64,000 bases of DNA from Ceriagrion tenellum (Eukaryota > Arthropoda > Insecta > Odonata > Coenagrionidae), in NCBI GenBank assembly GCA_963169105.1, contig OY720632.1:54717136-54781135 (forward strand), in the 5' to 3' direction. The stretch's first letter is position 1. Every line of letters begins with the position of its first letter. A program made the translations under genes and the position numbers. Positions 37,201 through 49,238 of this stretch are shown in pieces. The notes under the pieces were generated by a model. It saw only the letters and a program-made list of their open reading frames with translations, did no database searches and had not been told where the DNA came from.

Positions 37201-39780
37201 CCACTGTTGGAATCTAATCTGGAGAGCAATGGCGGAATGGAAAGAAAGCGGATTGCCTCGACAATGAATCCTTAAGTAATTGAAGTGAAAACTGCATAAT
37301 TGGATGATTTTACTTTCGCCCAATCGTGATATTGATTTGTGTTCACAATTGTATTTAACTTCTACCCACTTTAATCTGCGACAATAGAAATTCCCGGTTT
37401 TATGCTCTACTGAATACATGTTTCTACTTCCAAAATCTGAAATTTAGAGACAAGAGTTCTGGAGGAATATAGTTTCGTTTCAATGCAAAGTAGATTTCAA
37501 GGTGCTCGGGGACAATTCAGAATAGAAGACGTAAGCGCTATGGTAAAATGGTCGTTTTGAACTTTTATGGCTACCTTGTCTGAGTAAAGTTGTTTTAGAG
37601 AACTCATTGGTTATGGTACCGATCTCGATGCAGAAAATTAAGACTCAGAATGATTGCCTTTTCCTAAAACGTATGCAGATATGCGAGTGCGATCACTAGA
37701 AAATGGTGCGTAAGAATGAGAAAGGTAACGACAGTTATATGATAATACTTCTTGAAATTATCTCCGAGTAATCTTGGCCATTATGACCTTTGGACTGGCT
37801 ATTTGTGTTTATTTACTTATTAATTCCAACTATGAAGAAACGAATAATTTTTGTCGGTATGCAAAAGAGAAAACATTAACTATTCCGTCGTTCAATCTAT
37901 GTCACAGTCTCTTCAGTGGTTGAAAGTTATCTAAAATACTCTTGACATTTACATAATTATTCTAACAATAACTAGTGAAACTACCCATGTTGTTGATACC
38001 AACTTATCTGTGTTAAATAATCTTTTGCTTTCGTGTTTCTTTCATTTCAGTTGAAATCATCATATAGAAACCTATTCGGGAAAAATGTTCCATTCAGCAA
38101 GAGCTCGCGTGACGTTTCATTAAACCTCTGGATGATAATTCACCTCGAGCCTTATCTGATAGGTATAACCAAATATTTACCCTGTATCATATAAGGTACC
38201 TTATTAATTGAAACTTAACCATAAAATATCCACGAAAACAACACATTTCACTTTAATAGGCAAAATAGAACTTGTTTCATCCAACTGACAAAATGAAAAA
38301 TACATCCAAGTTTGAAAAAGGCACACCCCGTGACTATCCCTGGTATTTTTTGACCGCAAGTAGGAGGAGGTTAAAAATAAACTTTCAAGTCTCATAATCA
38401 TCCGTTCAAGGCTCACGTCTTGTCTTCTACTGGTGGATGTTCCCTCTCGTTATTATCAACGCGCCAGAGGTTATACATATTCATTTTAAATTCTCAAAGC
38501 AATGTCTTCGGGCGTCAAAATCCAGTATTAAAATAGAGGCTCCATAAAATGCACAAACTAATGGGATTACATTTCCGATTAGGCCCAAACCTCTGTCAAA
38601 GTAATTTTTACGGCCCTGTGAATACTCTCCTTTTTCTTCTAATTTACCTTTTCCAACCTTTTTTGTCTTCCAACAAGCGAGTCTGGCGAGGCGGAATAGT
38701 AAAAAACAAAACGAGAGGAGACTCGTTCCTTTCTCGAATGCCCGATTTGCATTTGCATTGCCTCCGGACCCTTCACATCTCAGCCGCTTTGGCCTTCATC
38801 TCCTTCCCAATGCTCCGCCTCTTCCCTCCCCACTCTCACCCCAGACTAACCGCTATCTCAAATAGTCACCCATACCCTCTGCATCAAACAACGCAAGACT
38901 CTTCTGCCTTCCTCCGCCCTCTTTTTTCCTGCACTCCGCATATTCATCCCCTCCTTTCCAAATTTAATTCTCTCATTTTAAACATTTTCAAAAACATATT
39001 TCTTTCCCGTAGAACGGATGAAATAATCTCGGGTCGGGGTTTATAGTCATTCCGGCGCTAAACGAATCCACACTAGACTATGAGCACGCTTTTGGTTTTT
39101 AATTTTTTCATTGGCTTTCTCCGCTTGTTTTTTTTTATTTCCGAGGGGAATACTAGATGACTCGCAGGAACCGTTATCAGGTTCGTTCGGGAATCTGTTC
39201 TCAAGTGGAGCTGGCAAGCATAGACCTGGAACAACAGACCCTGTGAGGAACCCAAAAATAGTTCCTGGATCTAATTCACCGGAAAAGTACCAATAATCAC
39301 TCTCGAATATTTTATCGATTCCATGATTGACAGGAAGTAACATGGTACTTATTTACATTTTTTTGGAAAGTCACAGCTAGTAGTTTGAATAAGCACTTTG
39401 TTGTCATGCAGTACCACAAAGTTGCAACTGGTTAAGTTTTATCTGACCGGAAATAGGCTCCACTTTTATTATGGGAAAATGTTTAAATGAAGAAAGTAAC
39501 CGTGGCACGTGATAGGAGCCTACAACGTTAATAAAGGTAGGTATATCATTTGCATCATAACGTATCTTAATCCCTGGGCTTCCTCGAAAGCTAAAAGTGA
39601 AAACTGTACCGTCTGATTTACGACAGGAAATAGATCAGTAAGCAAATCCGCATTAGCAATTGGTCAAAATTCGAATAGAAACTATCAATAGCATCACTGG
39701 CTCCAAATTCAACCATTCCTCACATCTTCTATTTTGTCCATTAGGTTACAATTTTTTTTCTGGCCATCTTTTCTTGACTC
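37200..39780. other. Intergenic sequence
   Basis: Mostly AT-rich. A 98-codon minus frame (39047-39343) and its plus counterpart (39111-39296) read as fairly natural peptides, but no family is recognised. A pyrimidine-rich patch covers 38780-38960. Confidence 0.4.
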
Positions 39781-40450
39781 ATGCACAGGCGTTCACTCCT
39801 TCCAATAGCGGCACCACGGAGCACTGGCGCTAACATTAGGAAACGGGGGAGGAAGTGTGAGGGGGGGGTCAGACGGCAAGGAATGCGCCGGGAAGGAGGG
39901 GAGGAGGAAGGGTCGGCCGAGGGAAGAAAACTTGGATCTACGTCTGAATGGGCACGCCGAAGCCAAGTCTGGGCGCAATGCTGTGGAACAATGAGTTTTT
40001 CGGAGCGGCGAGGAGGGGGTTGGGTGGTGGGGTGTAGTCAGCCAGCTCTGAGGGCGGTGGGTGGGAGGGGAGGAAGATGGGTGGGGGGTTTGTGAGGGCG
40101 GCGGGGGCGCAGGGCGGGGTCGTGAGGCGAAAGCGAGGGAGGACGTCGGCGAGACGCCCACCTACTCCCCGCGAAAGATATCTCACGAGCAAAGCGAGAC
40201 CACGAACCTCATTTCAAAGCGGTGTCACATTATCGCTATCTTTATCGCGAGGTGCGAACTCCAACGCCCGCTTTAGTGCCTCGAGGCGGCGAAGAGAGAG
40301 GGGAGGGAGGAGCGCGAAAAAGGGATACATAAAGACGGGCGCAGAGAGAAGAAAGTGTCTCTCGGAGGAAATGAAGTGCAAAGGTCGGGAGGAGTATAAG
40401 CTCAAAGATATTCACGCGGAGGAAGGACCTCATAACGAGGAACTAAAATA
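39780..40450. other. GC-rich island with dense G-runs
   Basis: Plus-strand G-rich island. Between about 40052 and 40119 there are many runs of three or more G separated by short loops, a strong quadruplex-forming pattern. Frames here are low-complexity. It could be a promoter-type island, but no convincing start codon plus donor was found. Confidence 0.5.
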
Positions 40451-41048
40451 ATGTTTACTCATTCAAGCACAAGAACAGTCTTTTTCTAGCCTTATTAATG
40501 TGGAATCATAGACGCATTCCATGTAAATTACTGGCCGTGGGTGACATTTATCCCAAAATGAACACATATTTTATTCTTCTCCATAAAATTCATAATGACA
40601 CTTCTAGTTATAACCGCCCTGAAGACAAGTTTTTGCGCGTTAAGTGGTTTGAGGAATTTATGAACAGAGATCTTATTTTCGAAGCTAAGGACGTTACTAT
40701 TTTCAAATCTGGGCGATATGTGGTCTCTTGCACGGTACGATAAGGTGAGATTATATCTCCACATTAGACCAAAGTATTTGAGAGAAAAAGGCGCAGAAAA
40801 CGGGGCCTCTCACTTAGTTTGTATGTTTTACGATCGCAGCACCATTATGCCCCTCTTCTTTCTGGTAAAACACACGGTAATACACCCTCATCCGCCAAAC
40901 TAAGCTTCGAGTAGGCAAAAATGATAAAAACACTGATTTATATATGAAGAGTAAGATTACGATGAATATCAAAGTACATATATAATACTAATAAGTTAAT
41001 TCTTGTAACTAATAGTATCTAAACTTACTATTCACGATTTTAACCACT
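40450..41048. other. AT-rich intergenic sequence
   Basis: No gene. The last bases before 41057 are the left target duplication of the next element. Confidence 0.45.
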
Positions 41049-41056
41049 ATTCTGGC

Positions 41057-41304
41057 CAGGGCCGGATTTGACTTGATGAGGCCCTAAGCTATTTGAGATA
41101 TGGGCCCTTTATAAGGCAGTGCCAATTATGATTTTTGGATACCCAGAGGGTTAAACTGAAATACAATTAAGAAGCATATAGATAGTGAAATAATAAATAT
41201 TTATCTTAAAATCATTTTTATTCATAATAAATTTTTTGGGCGCCCCTAAGAAAGTGGGGGCCCTAAGCTGTAGCTTGTGTAGCTTATACGTAAATCATGC
41301 TCTG
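41057..41304. mobile_element. hAT-type MITE with perfect 8-bp TSD
   Basis: A 248-bp non-autonomous DNA transposon flanked by perfect ATTCTGGC repeats at 41049-41056 and 41305-41312. Eight-base duplications are typical of the hAT superfamily. The termini are inverted: CAGGGCCGGATTT on the left against CAGAGCATGATTT read from the right end (10 of 13 match). Subterminal GGCCCTAAGCT is repeated in inverse orientation (about 41080 and about 41260). There is no coding capacity, so it would need a transposase supplied in trans. The perfect duplication alongside worn termini suggests moderate age. Confidence 0.88.
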
Positions 41305-41312
41305 ATTCTGGC

Positions 41313-42330
41313 CTTCAACACTTCGACGTCACAAAAGAATGACAGTATAGATGTAGAGCATCCTGTATAACATCATCATAATTTAAGGCTTCGAACTTCG
41401 TTAAAGGGAAGATAGAATCACTGCAACATACTTTTCTGACTTATAAATAAACTATCTCTCTGGTTAGGTGTTAACCCACTTTTGTAAAAAACACAATAGC
41501 CATAAGGCTTGTCGCTACCCAGCCACGGCCTAAATTTTATTAATGAATGCTCGACTCATGTACTGACGTTTTGCCAATGACTTCTTAAAAAATCAACCCT
41601 TATCAATCAATCACCCTTAAAAAAAGATACTTCTAAAAAGAGAAACATATTCCTCTCTTGATAAAAATTTATTTACTAAATTTAAATTATATAAATAACC
41701 GTAAATAACTTTCATAAGACTGATTTTTAATCCACCCACATGCTTAATTTAAAACTTTCTCGGCAAATTTGGGTGTAGATGTTTAAACAAATGCAGCATA
41801 TAATTTTAGTACCAACTGAAACTACGAGTCTTGGGGCTTATTTTTTGAGACGTTGCAGTAGGTATAATCTGACTTGCTGGTTATCGATTATATAACTTAT
41901 TTTCTAGTAGATATTACCGATGTAAAAAAGCACGATCCTCAAACAAGTCAATTTCAATCTTACCAACCAATGAAATTCGAATCCTCGTTCACCATAATCG
42001 TCGACCACGAATTGCAGTCGACAACGCACTGTAAATGGACCACAATGTCGATCCCTGTATGTATTACCTCATTGTGCGGCAAAGCATCCGAGGCTACTGA
42101 CCTCTTTGGCCTGGCGGCGGAACTACTCCCAACAAGGCACCCCGTGACAGCCGCTACACTCTAGCGTCGACCGCCGTCACTATAAGGGCCGACCACTGTC
42201 AGCTCTACTGGCGCGAAATTTCAACACCCCAAAGCACCCAACCCTCGCTCAAGTCACACACGGCAGCGAACAAACACTTTCAAAACCCAGGATCCATATA
42301 AAAAAAACAGGTCTCGTCACACTAGTGGGA
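41313..42330. other. Intergenic sequence with GC rise near 42.0 kb
   Basis: AT-rich to about 41950, then a GC-richer patch that includes a 96-codon plus frame (41874-42164). The frame is not low-complexity but matches nothing recognised. It could hold an exon; no splice pair was identified. Confidence 0.3.
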
Positions 42331-43491
42331 ATCACTTAATTGCGTTAAGTTCGCGCCATAACAGTTTATGCCCCGACACCTTCGTCTGGGACTCACTCAA
42401 TGATAAACCATTCTCCATTTCCTCGTGACTCAGTCGTTTTACAATACCCTCCTTAAACACCGTTAAAAGAGTAACGACCATCGTCTTCAATTTTACTCCG
42501 GAGATTAAAAAAAGGAAATTGGGCAAGGTCGTGTCCTTACCTCCCCTCTCGCGGGCGCAGTCAAAATAAAAAGGAACGGAAGAGAGCGACAGGCACGCGA
42601 CCGAATCACGGTTACAACTCTCTCGGGCGAGAGAGAGAGTGTGTGCAATGGGAACCATTGAAACAAACACACAGACACACACATAAGGATTCGGCGAAAG
42701 CAGGAGAGGGGAGTAGGAAAGTTGGGTGAGGTGGAGGGGTGGGGTCTTTGACGGCGGGGTGGGAAGGGCTTTTGTTTGGGGGTGCTGGGAGGTCGCGGGT
42801 GGGAGAGACGGAGAGAATGAGGAGAGAGGGAGGAGGAAGAGAGAGGAGCGGGTGGAGGAGGAAGCAGGTGGGGAGGGTGGGAAAAAGTCATTATGATTAT
42901 GCCTCAATCGTAACAGCCCTCGGGATAAAAGGAACGAAACTGGCGCTTTACAACACAACCCGTTCAAACGGCTCTTTTTATTGCATATAAAAAGCTCTCC
43001 TTCCGTTGTTGAGCATGTATATTGTATAAATATACGAGGATTGGGTGAATGAGCCGGCAATTCTAAGTGAGCAGCAGCGTGGAGAAGACTTTTTTTTTTG
43101 CGGCGGCCGAAATGTATAAAAGAAACTCCCCCGCGCCGATTCCGTCACAACTTCCGCGATTATTCTCGCTAGCGGTCGACATCTGAAACGATCAGAGACA
43201 CTCGCGACACGAAAGAAAAGGTTATCAGTCACCTGTTCCAGAGCGTGTCCGACACACTATGAGGTAATGGGGCCGTTAAAATGTAACCCAGGAGAAGACG
43301 AAAGGAATCCCAAGATGGTTCAAGCTGACAAGTGGTAACATGAAGGTAAACAAATTGCAAAGAGTCAACGCTTGGAGAGACGTCGAAACCGAAGAAATTC
43401 TTTCTTCTGATTACCATAAGTCAAGATATTTTACGTTACTCAGATTGACTATTAAAAAGACCTTTGTAGGTATACTTTGAATACTTAATGC
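42330..43491. other. GC-richer island, purine-rich (+) at 42.7-42.9 kb
   Basis: Purine-rich block at 42700-42890. The 242-codon minus frame crossing it is Ser/Pro/Leu-rich because of that tract and then runs through unrelated sequence, so I do not call it a gene. Confidence 0.4.
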
Positions 43492-43941
43492 CATGCTGAT
43501 TGTTTCGCAGTTGCACGAGCATAGATAAAAATATTAATTTTTTAAACTTTAAAAGAACTTAAAAAACACCAAATATTACAATAAATAACAAACTTCATTA
43601 ATAATTAGGTATAAAATGCTTTTTCCTGTAAATGGCTTTTGGATTATGAATCATTTTCATAGACCATTTTTTTCCAAATAGTTTATCCTGTAATTTCCCA
43701 AATCTTCAGAAGTCAGGTCATGCTGATTGTTTAACAGTTTTACGAGCATAAAAATATTCATTTTTAAAACTTGAGAAGGACTTAAAAAACACCAAATATT
43801 ACAATAAATAACAAATTTCATTAAAATAATTAGATATAAATTGTTTTTTCCTGTAAATGGCATTTGGATTATTAATCATTTTCATGGACCATTTTTTTCC
43901 AAATAGTTTATCCTTTAAATTTCCCAAATCGTCAGGAGTAT
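43492..43941 (+). repeat. 227-bp tandem duplication (two copies)
   Basis: Copy 1 (43492 to about 43718) and copy 2 (43719 to about 43941) both begin CATGCTGATTGTTT. They keep the same order of long shared words (CACCAAATATTACAATAAAT, TTTTTCCTGTAAATGGC, CCATTTTTTTCCAAATAGTT). They differ by scattered substitutions and small indels. The unit is AT-rich and unrecognised. Two copies suggest unequal exchange or replication slippage rather than an established satellite. Confidence 0.92.
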
Positions 43942-44361
43942 TCAAATGTTAGTCATGAAAAATATTTCAACTCAGTCTCTCCAATATAGATTTTTATTTT
44001 GGGCGGTAATGAAATGGTGAAGAAACATATGCAGAGAAAAATGGCCAGTGATTCCGATCAAATGTTCGTTTCCCATAAATCTACTGAGTTCAATATACAT
44101 TTTTATCATTCCTGGTCCAATTTTAGCTTAATTCACATACTAAAAAGTTTCAAGTTATTCGAATGCCAATAAATTTTATTTTAAGACATGTATTCCATAA
44201 CTATGCACTTGTTTAGAAAATATAATCTCTCTCCCAAGACCATAAATTAGGAGCCATTGCATTTCTGCATTGACAATATCCATTTAATTAAACGGGACTA
44301 AAAATAAACACCATGGTGGTATCCATGTGAACGATGACCAAAACGAGCTTTTGAATTTCAG
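43942..44361. other. AT-rich sequence before candidate exon
   Basis: Would be intron if the exon candidate at 44362 is real. It ends with CTTTTGAATTTCAG, an acceptable acceptor. Confidence 0.35.
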
Positions 44362-44711
44362 GCGGGAGCCAATCCTACCCTAGCGACGCCAACGGTGATG
44401 GGGAGAACTCCGTCGAGCAGGACGGGCCAACGCAGCCACCCGGGCAGAGCGTCGTAAATTACAGGAACCTGTCTGGTCGACCTCTATTCCGTTGGTCGGG
44501 AGCTAGTGTGGGAGCCAATAATAGCCTACTCTGCGGCCGCCATCTTGCGCATGCTCAATTGAAACCAGTCCAGCCCACGGCGGCCATCGCGCTTACGTCA
44601 TGTCTCTGGCGAATAGGAGGGACGCGCCTTTCTCCTTCCAACGTATCAGAACATTGGTTTGGGTTATCGATCGACCTCATGGTCGATGCTCGGAAATGCG
44701 AGCTCCGATAG
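44362..44711 (+). CDS. Candidate exon of an unrecognised gene
   Basis: A frame opens just after an acceptor-like TTTGAATTTCAG (44350-44361) and stays open for 116 codons to TAG at 44709. Taking the first two bases as a split codon, residues 1-40 read GSQSYPSDANGDGENSVEQD followed by a Pro/Gln-rich stretch and VVNYRNLSG. Most third positions are G or C, unlike the AT-rich flanks, and the peptide looks like natural disordered protein. The C-terminal part is less convincing. There is no in-frame upstream extension (TGA at 44352), so it needs a spliced upstream exon. No clear donor was found, so it may be a terminal exon. It overlaps promoter-like motifs; the alternative is a CpG-rich promoter that is open by chance. 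Confidence 0.35.
44536..44600. promoter_or_regulatory. YY1 / NRF1 / CRE-like motif cluster
   Basis: Within 65 bases lie GCCGCCATCTTG (44536-44547, YY1-like when read on the minus strand as CAAGATGGCGGC), TGCGCATGC (44546-44554, NRF1-like, overlapping) and TTACGTCA (44593-44600, CRE/ATF half-palindrome). CCAAT words occur upstream (about 44369 and 44515). Such motifs cluster at animal CpG-rich promoters, and the YY1 orientation favours a minus-strand transcript. No transcription evidence is available. Confidence 0.35.
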
Positions 44712-46790
44712 GTTGGTGCAAGGACGCTACGGCAAAAAATGGCTGGGAAATGGCTACGGCTTCACTTGTTCGATTTAGATGGATTCCAAGGAAGAATAAC
44801 TACACGAAACTAAAACTTCATTATCACAAGTAATGTGAACATATGTCTATTAGTAAATAATTAATTACTCTGATTTATTTTCCAAAAATTGTTAAGAAAA
44901 AAATATTCCTCACCATTGATTAAAAAAGTAAGTCAACTTTTTCTCCATACATATTGGAACTAAATCAGTGAAAGCTGCTAGTTTTGGTGTAAATTCTTTG
45001 ATGCACTGAAACTGACATATTTTAACATTACATTTTAATTATTTTGGTAACCATCAAAATTATATTCATTTGTCAATGCTAATGTCAAAGTGAAGGCCAT
45101 GTTGATTTTCCAAGACAGAAATCCATATATATTCATTTCATGAAATGGGGCTAATCAATCGAAGTCTATAGCTGTGAAAAATTTCATGAGAAAATTGATA
45201 AATATTCCCCATGAGGCTAAATTTTATCTTCATTTTCAGGGGTAGAAGAAATGTACCAAAGGATGCAATATATGTGATGACGGTGGCTTGAAAGAGATAT
45301 CCGGAGTTACGGCATCCAACCTTGCTCGTCTATTTTGTAGGATACACCCTCTTCGTGGACGAATAAGTGGTGCGTATTTCAAACGTTCTTGGCATGACCG
45401 TTCAGTAGGTATAATGTCTACAACAAAGATTTACCTTTTATAACTATTTTTAAAAGAAGAAATTTTCTACGGGTTAATAACAAATTGGAAAGCGTTGCGA
45501 GAGATTATGTCAAAGCAAATATAATCACCTCTTTAAGTAACTAATTGTTCGCTAAGTATTGAAGGGTTTTAGGTCTCAGGTACCCGAAAGTGTCCGTTTG
45601 ACCGTTTTCTCTACTAAAGTCTTATAGCCTAACATCTTCCAATCGATCAGTTGAAATTTCCTAAAAGTTCGGGACTGAGAGCTAGATTTCATACTCGAAT
45701 TTACTAAGGGACACGAATCCAGCGTAGATGAGTCTTACTTCATTTTTCCAGAACTTACTGCATGATCTGGGAAGACAGAATATATTAATCATCACGGCAT
45801 AGCTATTTATCGTACGTGAAGAAGTTACGTTCTCTCAAAGATTTAATTGGTTTCACATCTTGTGCACTGTACATGTCACAATGTCCAGGATAAAAAACGG
45901 ATAATATGGTTCAAAAAACAAAGAAATAAGAAAAAAAATAGCAAATTGGCAATCCTACCATAAATTTGCTGCGACACGACCCAGATATAACGATATGCCA
46001 TTTCATTGTCAAGTCTAATGCCAATGTCTGATGTCAATATGACATAACATGTCGAAACCCAGATCTTTTTGATAAATTCATTGTGATTTTACCAAGAGAT
46101 TGTAATTAATTTTAATAGACACCACTAATCTATGCCGGAAGTTACACATTAAAAATCTTCGGAAATATTTGTTTGCATAATTATATCACTAACTTTGGCT
46201 ATTAACGGAGACTTCATTGAGGTTTTCGCCGAGTGAAATTACACAATTTATACCACAAATAAATGCATAATTCCCAAATTCTTCGTGGTTACTAACATCA
46301 ATTAAAAATGAGTTTTCCTCCCAAAAAAAGGAAAGAGTGTATGAATAAAATTCTTAATACGCCTAACGGGTGCAAAATTAATACCTCCTAGCTATCATAA
46401 GTTGTACGCTAAAACTCTTGATCTAGAAATTAATTTTTCTGGATTATGGCGAAAATCTATAAAGTAAACCTCGGTTAGATCGCGAGTTGAATATTTTTAG
46501 TTTTCGTTAGTGGATGATTTCCCTCGCATTATCGTGGAGAGAACTTTATTGTGTCCTTGTCTCCTGAGAACATATAATAAATAAATATTGCGAAACTTGA
46601 GGGGGGAGGTATTTTGAATCACACGCTGATTCAAATACTATTATGCATTCATAATACAAATGATATGAAAATACCACGTATCAGAAGCTAACAATTCTTA
46701 ACAACGTCATGTTGAGAATCTAAAATTTTATCTATTTCTATAGTGGGAGCTAGACTTCATAAATCGGTTTATTTTATGGCCACCGTTTAT
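44712..46790. other. AT-rich intergenic sequence
   Basis: No gene. Near 46028-46058 the plus strand carries CTGATG followed by GAAAC, a TE-tail-like motif noted separately. Confidence 0.45.
46028..46058 (+). repeat. CTGATG...GAAAC motif
   Basis: CTGATG at 46028-46033 and GAAAC at 46054-46058 with AT-rich sequence downstream, the same arrangement as the minus-strand motifs near 11.95 and 14.23 kb. It may be a retroelement tail fragment or chance. Confidence 0.15.
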
Positions 46791-47290
46791 CATTATCATA
46801 AAACAACACCTCTTAGGAACAATGGGACTTTTGAATACTTTGAATTAATCATTGAGTGGTAACGGGGGATCATCAAGGCATAAAATTGGGAACATAAGCG
46901 CACCGTGAGCCTTCCCCAACCCGAACGCCCAGGAGACTGCCTTAAACGCGCGTTTCTGCCCTTCTGAAAGCAAGACGCGGGATATAATCGTTCGTAAATT
47001 AACAGCCGCAGTAAAAGTGTTTGCCCTGTTATGACCAACAAACCGCGGCACACCCCGCCACCGACTGCCGCCAATAGGATAAACCTCGTAGAGGGGAGGT
47101 CGGAGGGGGCAGTAGGTTGTAGTGATGGGCACATGAGGGCACGGAAAGGGAGAGGGGGCAAAAACAGCGCGTGTGATGGGGTTATAGGGAGGAGAGAACA
47201 CAGCAAGTGGAAAAACAGAGCTGGTCACATCGCCGCCGCAATCGCCCGGGTTACGGCCCGAAGAAAAAATCGAAAGTAAAAAAAAAGAAG
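46790..47290. other. GC-richer island
   Basis: Overlapping open frames on both strands (minus to 136 codons, plus 82 codons) without recognisable domains. No gene is supported. Confidence 0.35.
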
Positions 47291-48560
47291 AGAAATGGAA
47301 GCCGCAAGTAACGCCTCGTAAACCACACCAATTCTATCCCGAAAGTGACGCTCAAATTGTCGGAATCAGCAGTTTCCTGCCAACTATGATTGCAATTAGG
47401 CTATATAACGATTAAAACTGAGGGGACTCGAGGCAGAATGCTCAGGTCTACACAATGTGTATTTTCACTTTTTCCTTTGTGTCAATACAAAAGATTAAAG
47501 TGACGATGAGTGACACATTATGTTTTTGATTCTTTTTTATTATCAGTTTCCCATTGAACTCCGTGCTTTCTAAGAGGAAATTGTAGGCAATCACCATCCC
47601 CGGCACGAGTAGTATTCATTCCTGCAATAATGCTCCCATTAATGGTGTACTTCTAAGAAATTGTATTTATTTCAATGGCGGTAGAAAAACAGACAAGCAT
47701 TCATGGCACATTTGAGCATTATGACAGTATACTGTAGTTACTAATAGATCTTAAAAACGCTCGGCTGCTCTGTCAACCTTATAGAGCGTCCACTTAACAT
47801 CTAGTCAATATGCAATAATACCTTTAGAGCTTAAATGACCGAGCGTAAATAATTTTATCGTAAGAGCGTAAAATGCTCTTAAGTGCAATAAAGACACCGT
47901 CGATGGGGGGAAAAGCATGGATCCATCAAAATCATTTAATAAACTGTTTTATGGCAGGCGTAAATGTTCCTTGATGCTTAATGTATGTTGGCGTGATGTT
48001 TAAAAAATAAAAAAATTAAATTATTTGGGATTCTATTGGTGCCTTAACTGCTATCGATCTTCCTCTCGTCAAAACAACCGTTCTGCTCCTTGAGTACCAC
48101 AAAAATCAGTGAGATGGGTAGAAGGAAAAATAAAGCTAAATGATTTTAAATGTCGACTTTGTGTGTATTCCTTCTCCGTGAGAATGGATTGGCCAGCACC
48201 GCTATATGATTTCAGGAATGCAGCACGACAGGGGGCTTCATACTTTCTTTTTACTTTTTTTCTCTTCCAAAACAAACTGGGATCCCTCGCGAATCGCGAC
48301 TCTTTTTAAGTGCATGCTTTTCTCCCGTTGCAGAGGGGAAGTTGTTGACTGTACGACTGGAAACCCAAATCTGCGCTCGTCTTTATCTCCCATGAGTATC
48401 GCATTAAAAAATTGACGGGCGACCACCGCTCTAGATGAGGGGTGAATTATGGCGTTCGTAAAACTCAACTCACCCACAGCGTACGCGAGCCATAATCACG
48501 AAGCCTCTTCTCAAAAGAATTGCCGTTGTGATCGCGTTCGCATGCACAAGGCAGGGCGAC
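47290..48560. other. Intergenic sequence
   Basis: Nothing convincing; short frames only. Confidence 0.4.
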
Positions 48561-48569
48561 TTCAAAGAG

Positions 48570-48745
48570 TCACGAAGTTAACGGTGGGAACGACTGCCTA
48601 AAAATGAAGTACCTGCTACAGAAGCGGCGAAGTGTGAGAAACGTGGGTGGCAGCGTAACCTTGTAAATGAAACGACGTGGTTTGACAACAGTGTCAATTG
48701 CGTCACAAAGTGGACACCGCTCCGGGGTGTATTGGTAGCATTAAA
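48570..48745 (-). pseudogene. Possible LINE C-terminal zinc-finger remnant
   Basis: On the minus strand a 58-codon frame contains PERCPLCDAIDTVVKPRRFI, CPLCD lying at 48716-48702. A C-x-x-C followed by an Asp-Thr-Val type segment resembles the C-terminal zinc-knuckle of some LINE polymerases, where a His-Arg pair and a further Cys usually follow. Here those residues are not in place. Homology is suggested by eye only, and chance is a fair alternative. Confidence 0.2.
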
Positions 48746-49188
48746 TTTTTATATGAAATGAAACCCACGAGATAAAAAGATAATGACTGCTCAACATTAA
48801 TAACACTACCTATTTCTTTGTTTTGTCAAATTAAATTTGATGAATTAACCCTCGCATGGCATATTTGAAGTAAAAATCAATGCAAGACAAATAATAATTT
48901 TAAATTCCTTTTCCAAAGAGAGAGCATAAATGGTTTATCTACTAAATACAATTTTATATATTTACGTATAATAATATACGTATTTCACATTCATTTTTGG
49001 AGTCAGTAAATGAAACATGTTCAAGATTCGAGCATAAATGGATAAAAGATTTCAGTCGCACCGAGGTATTTTAATGTATAGAAATATGTCTTATGAAGAA
49101 TTTACAATTCATTTTATGGAATATTAGTGAACGAACTTTTTTAGGCTTCCAGAAAAAGGTAGAACATTCCAATAGAAAGTTGGAAACT

Positions 49189-49238
49189 TCTATGACTAAA
49201 ATCTATGACTAAATTCTATGACTAAAAAATATGACTAT
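49189..49238 (+). repeat. Short minisatellite, TCTATGACTAAA-like unit
   Basis: Three full and one partial copy of a 12-16 base unit (TATGACTAAA core) differing in the length of the A-run. Confidence 0.85.

Noticed and set aside
39047..39343. 98-codon minus frame with a natural-looking peptide
   Set aside because: The complementary plus frame is also open and equally natural-looking. There is no family match, splice signal or codon-bias difference from the flanks.
42332..43060. 242-codon minus-strand frame, the longest single frame in the window
   Set aside because: Its centre is the antisense of a purine tract (Ser/Pro/Leu runs). The ends are unrelated sequence, and no motif or splice structure supports it.
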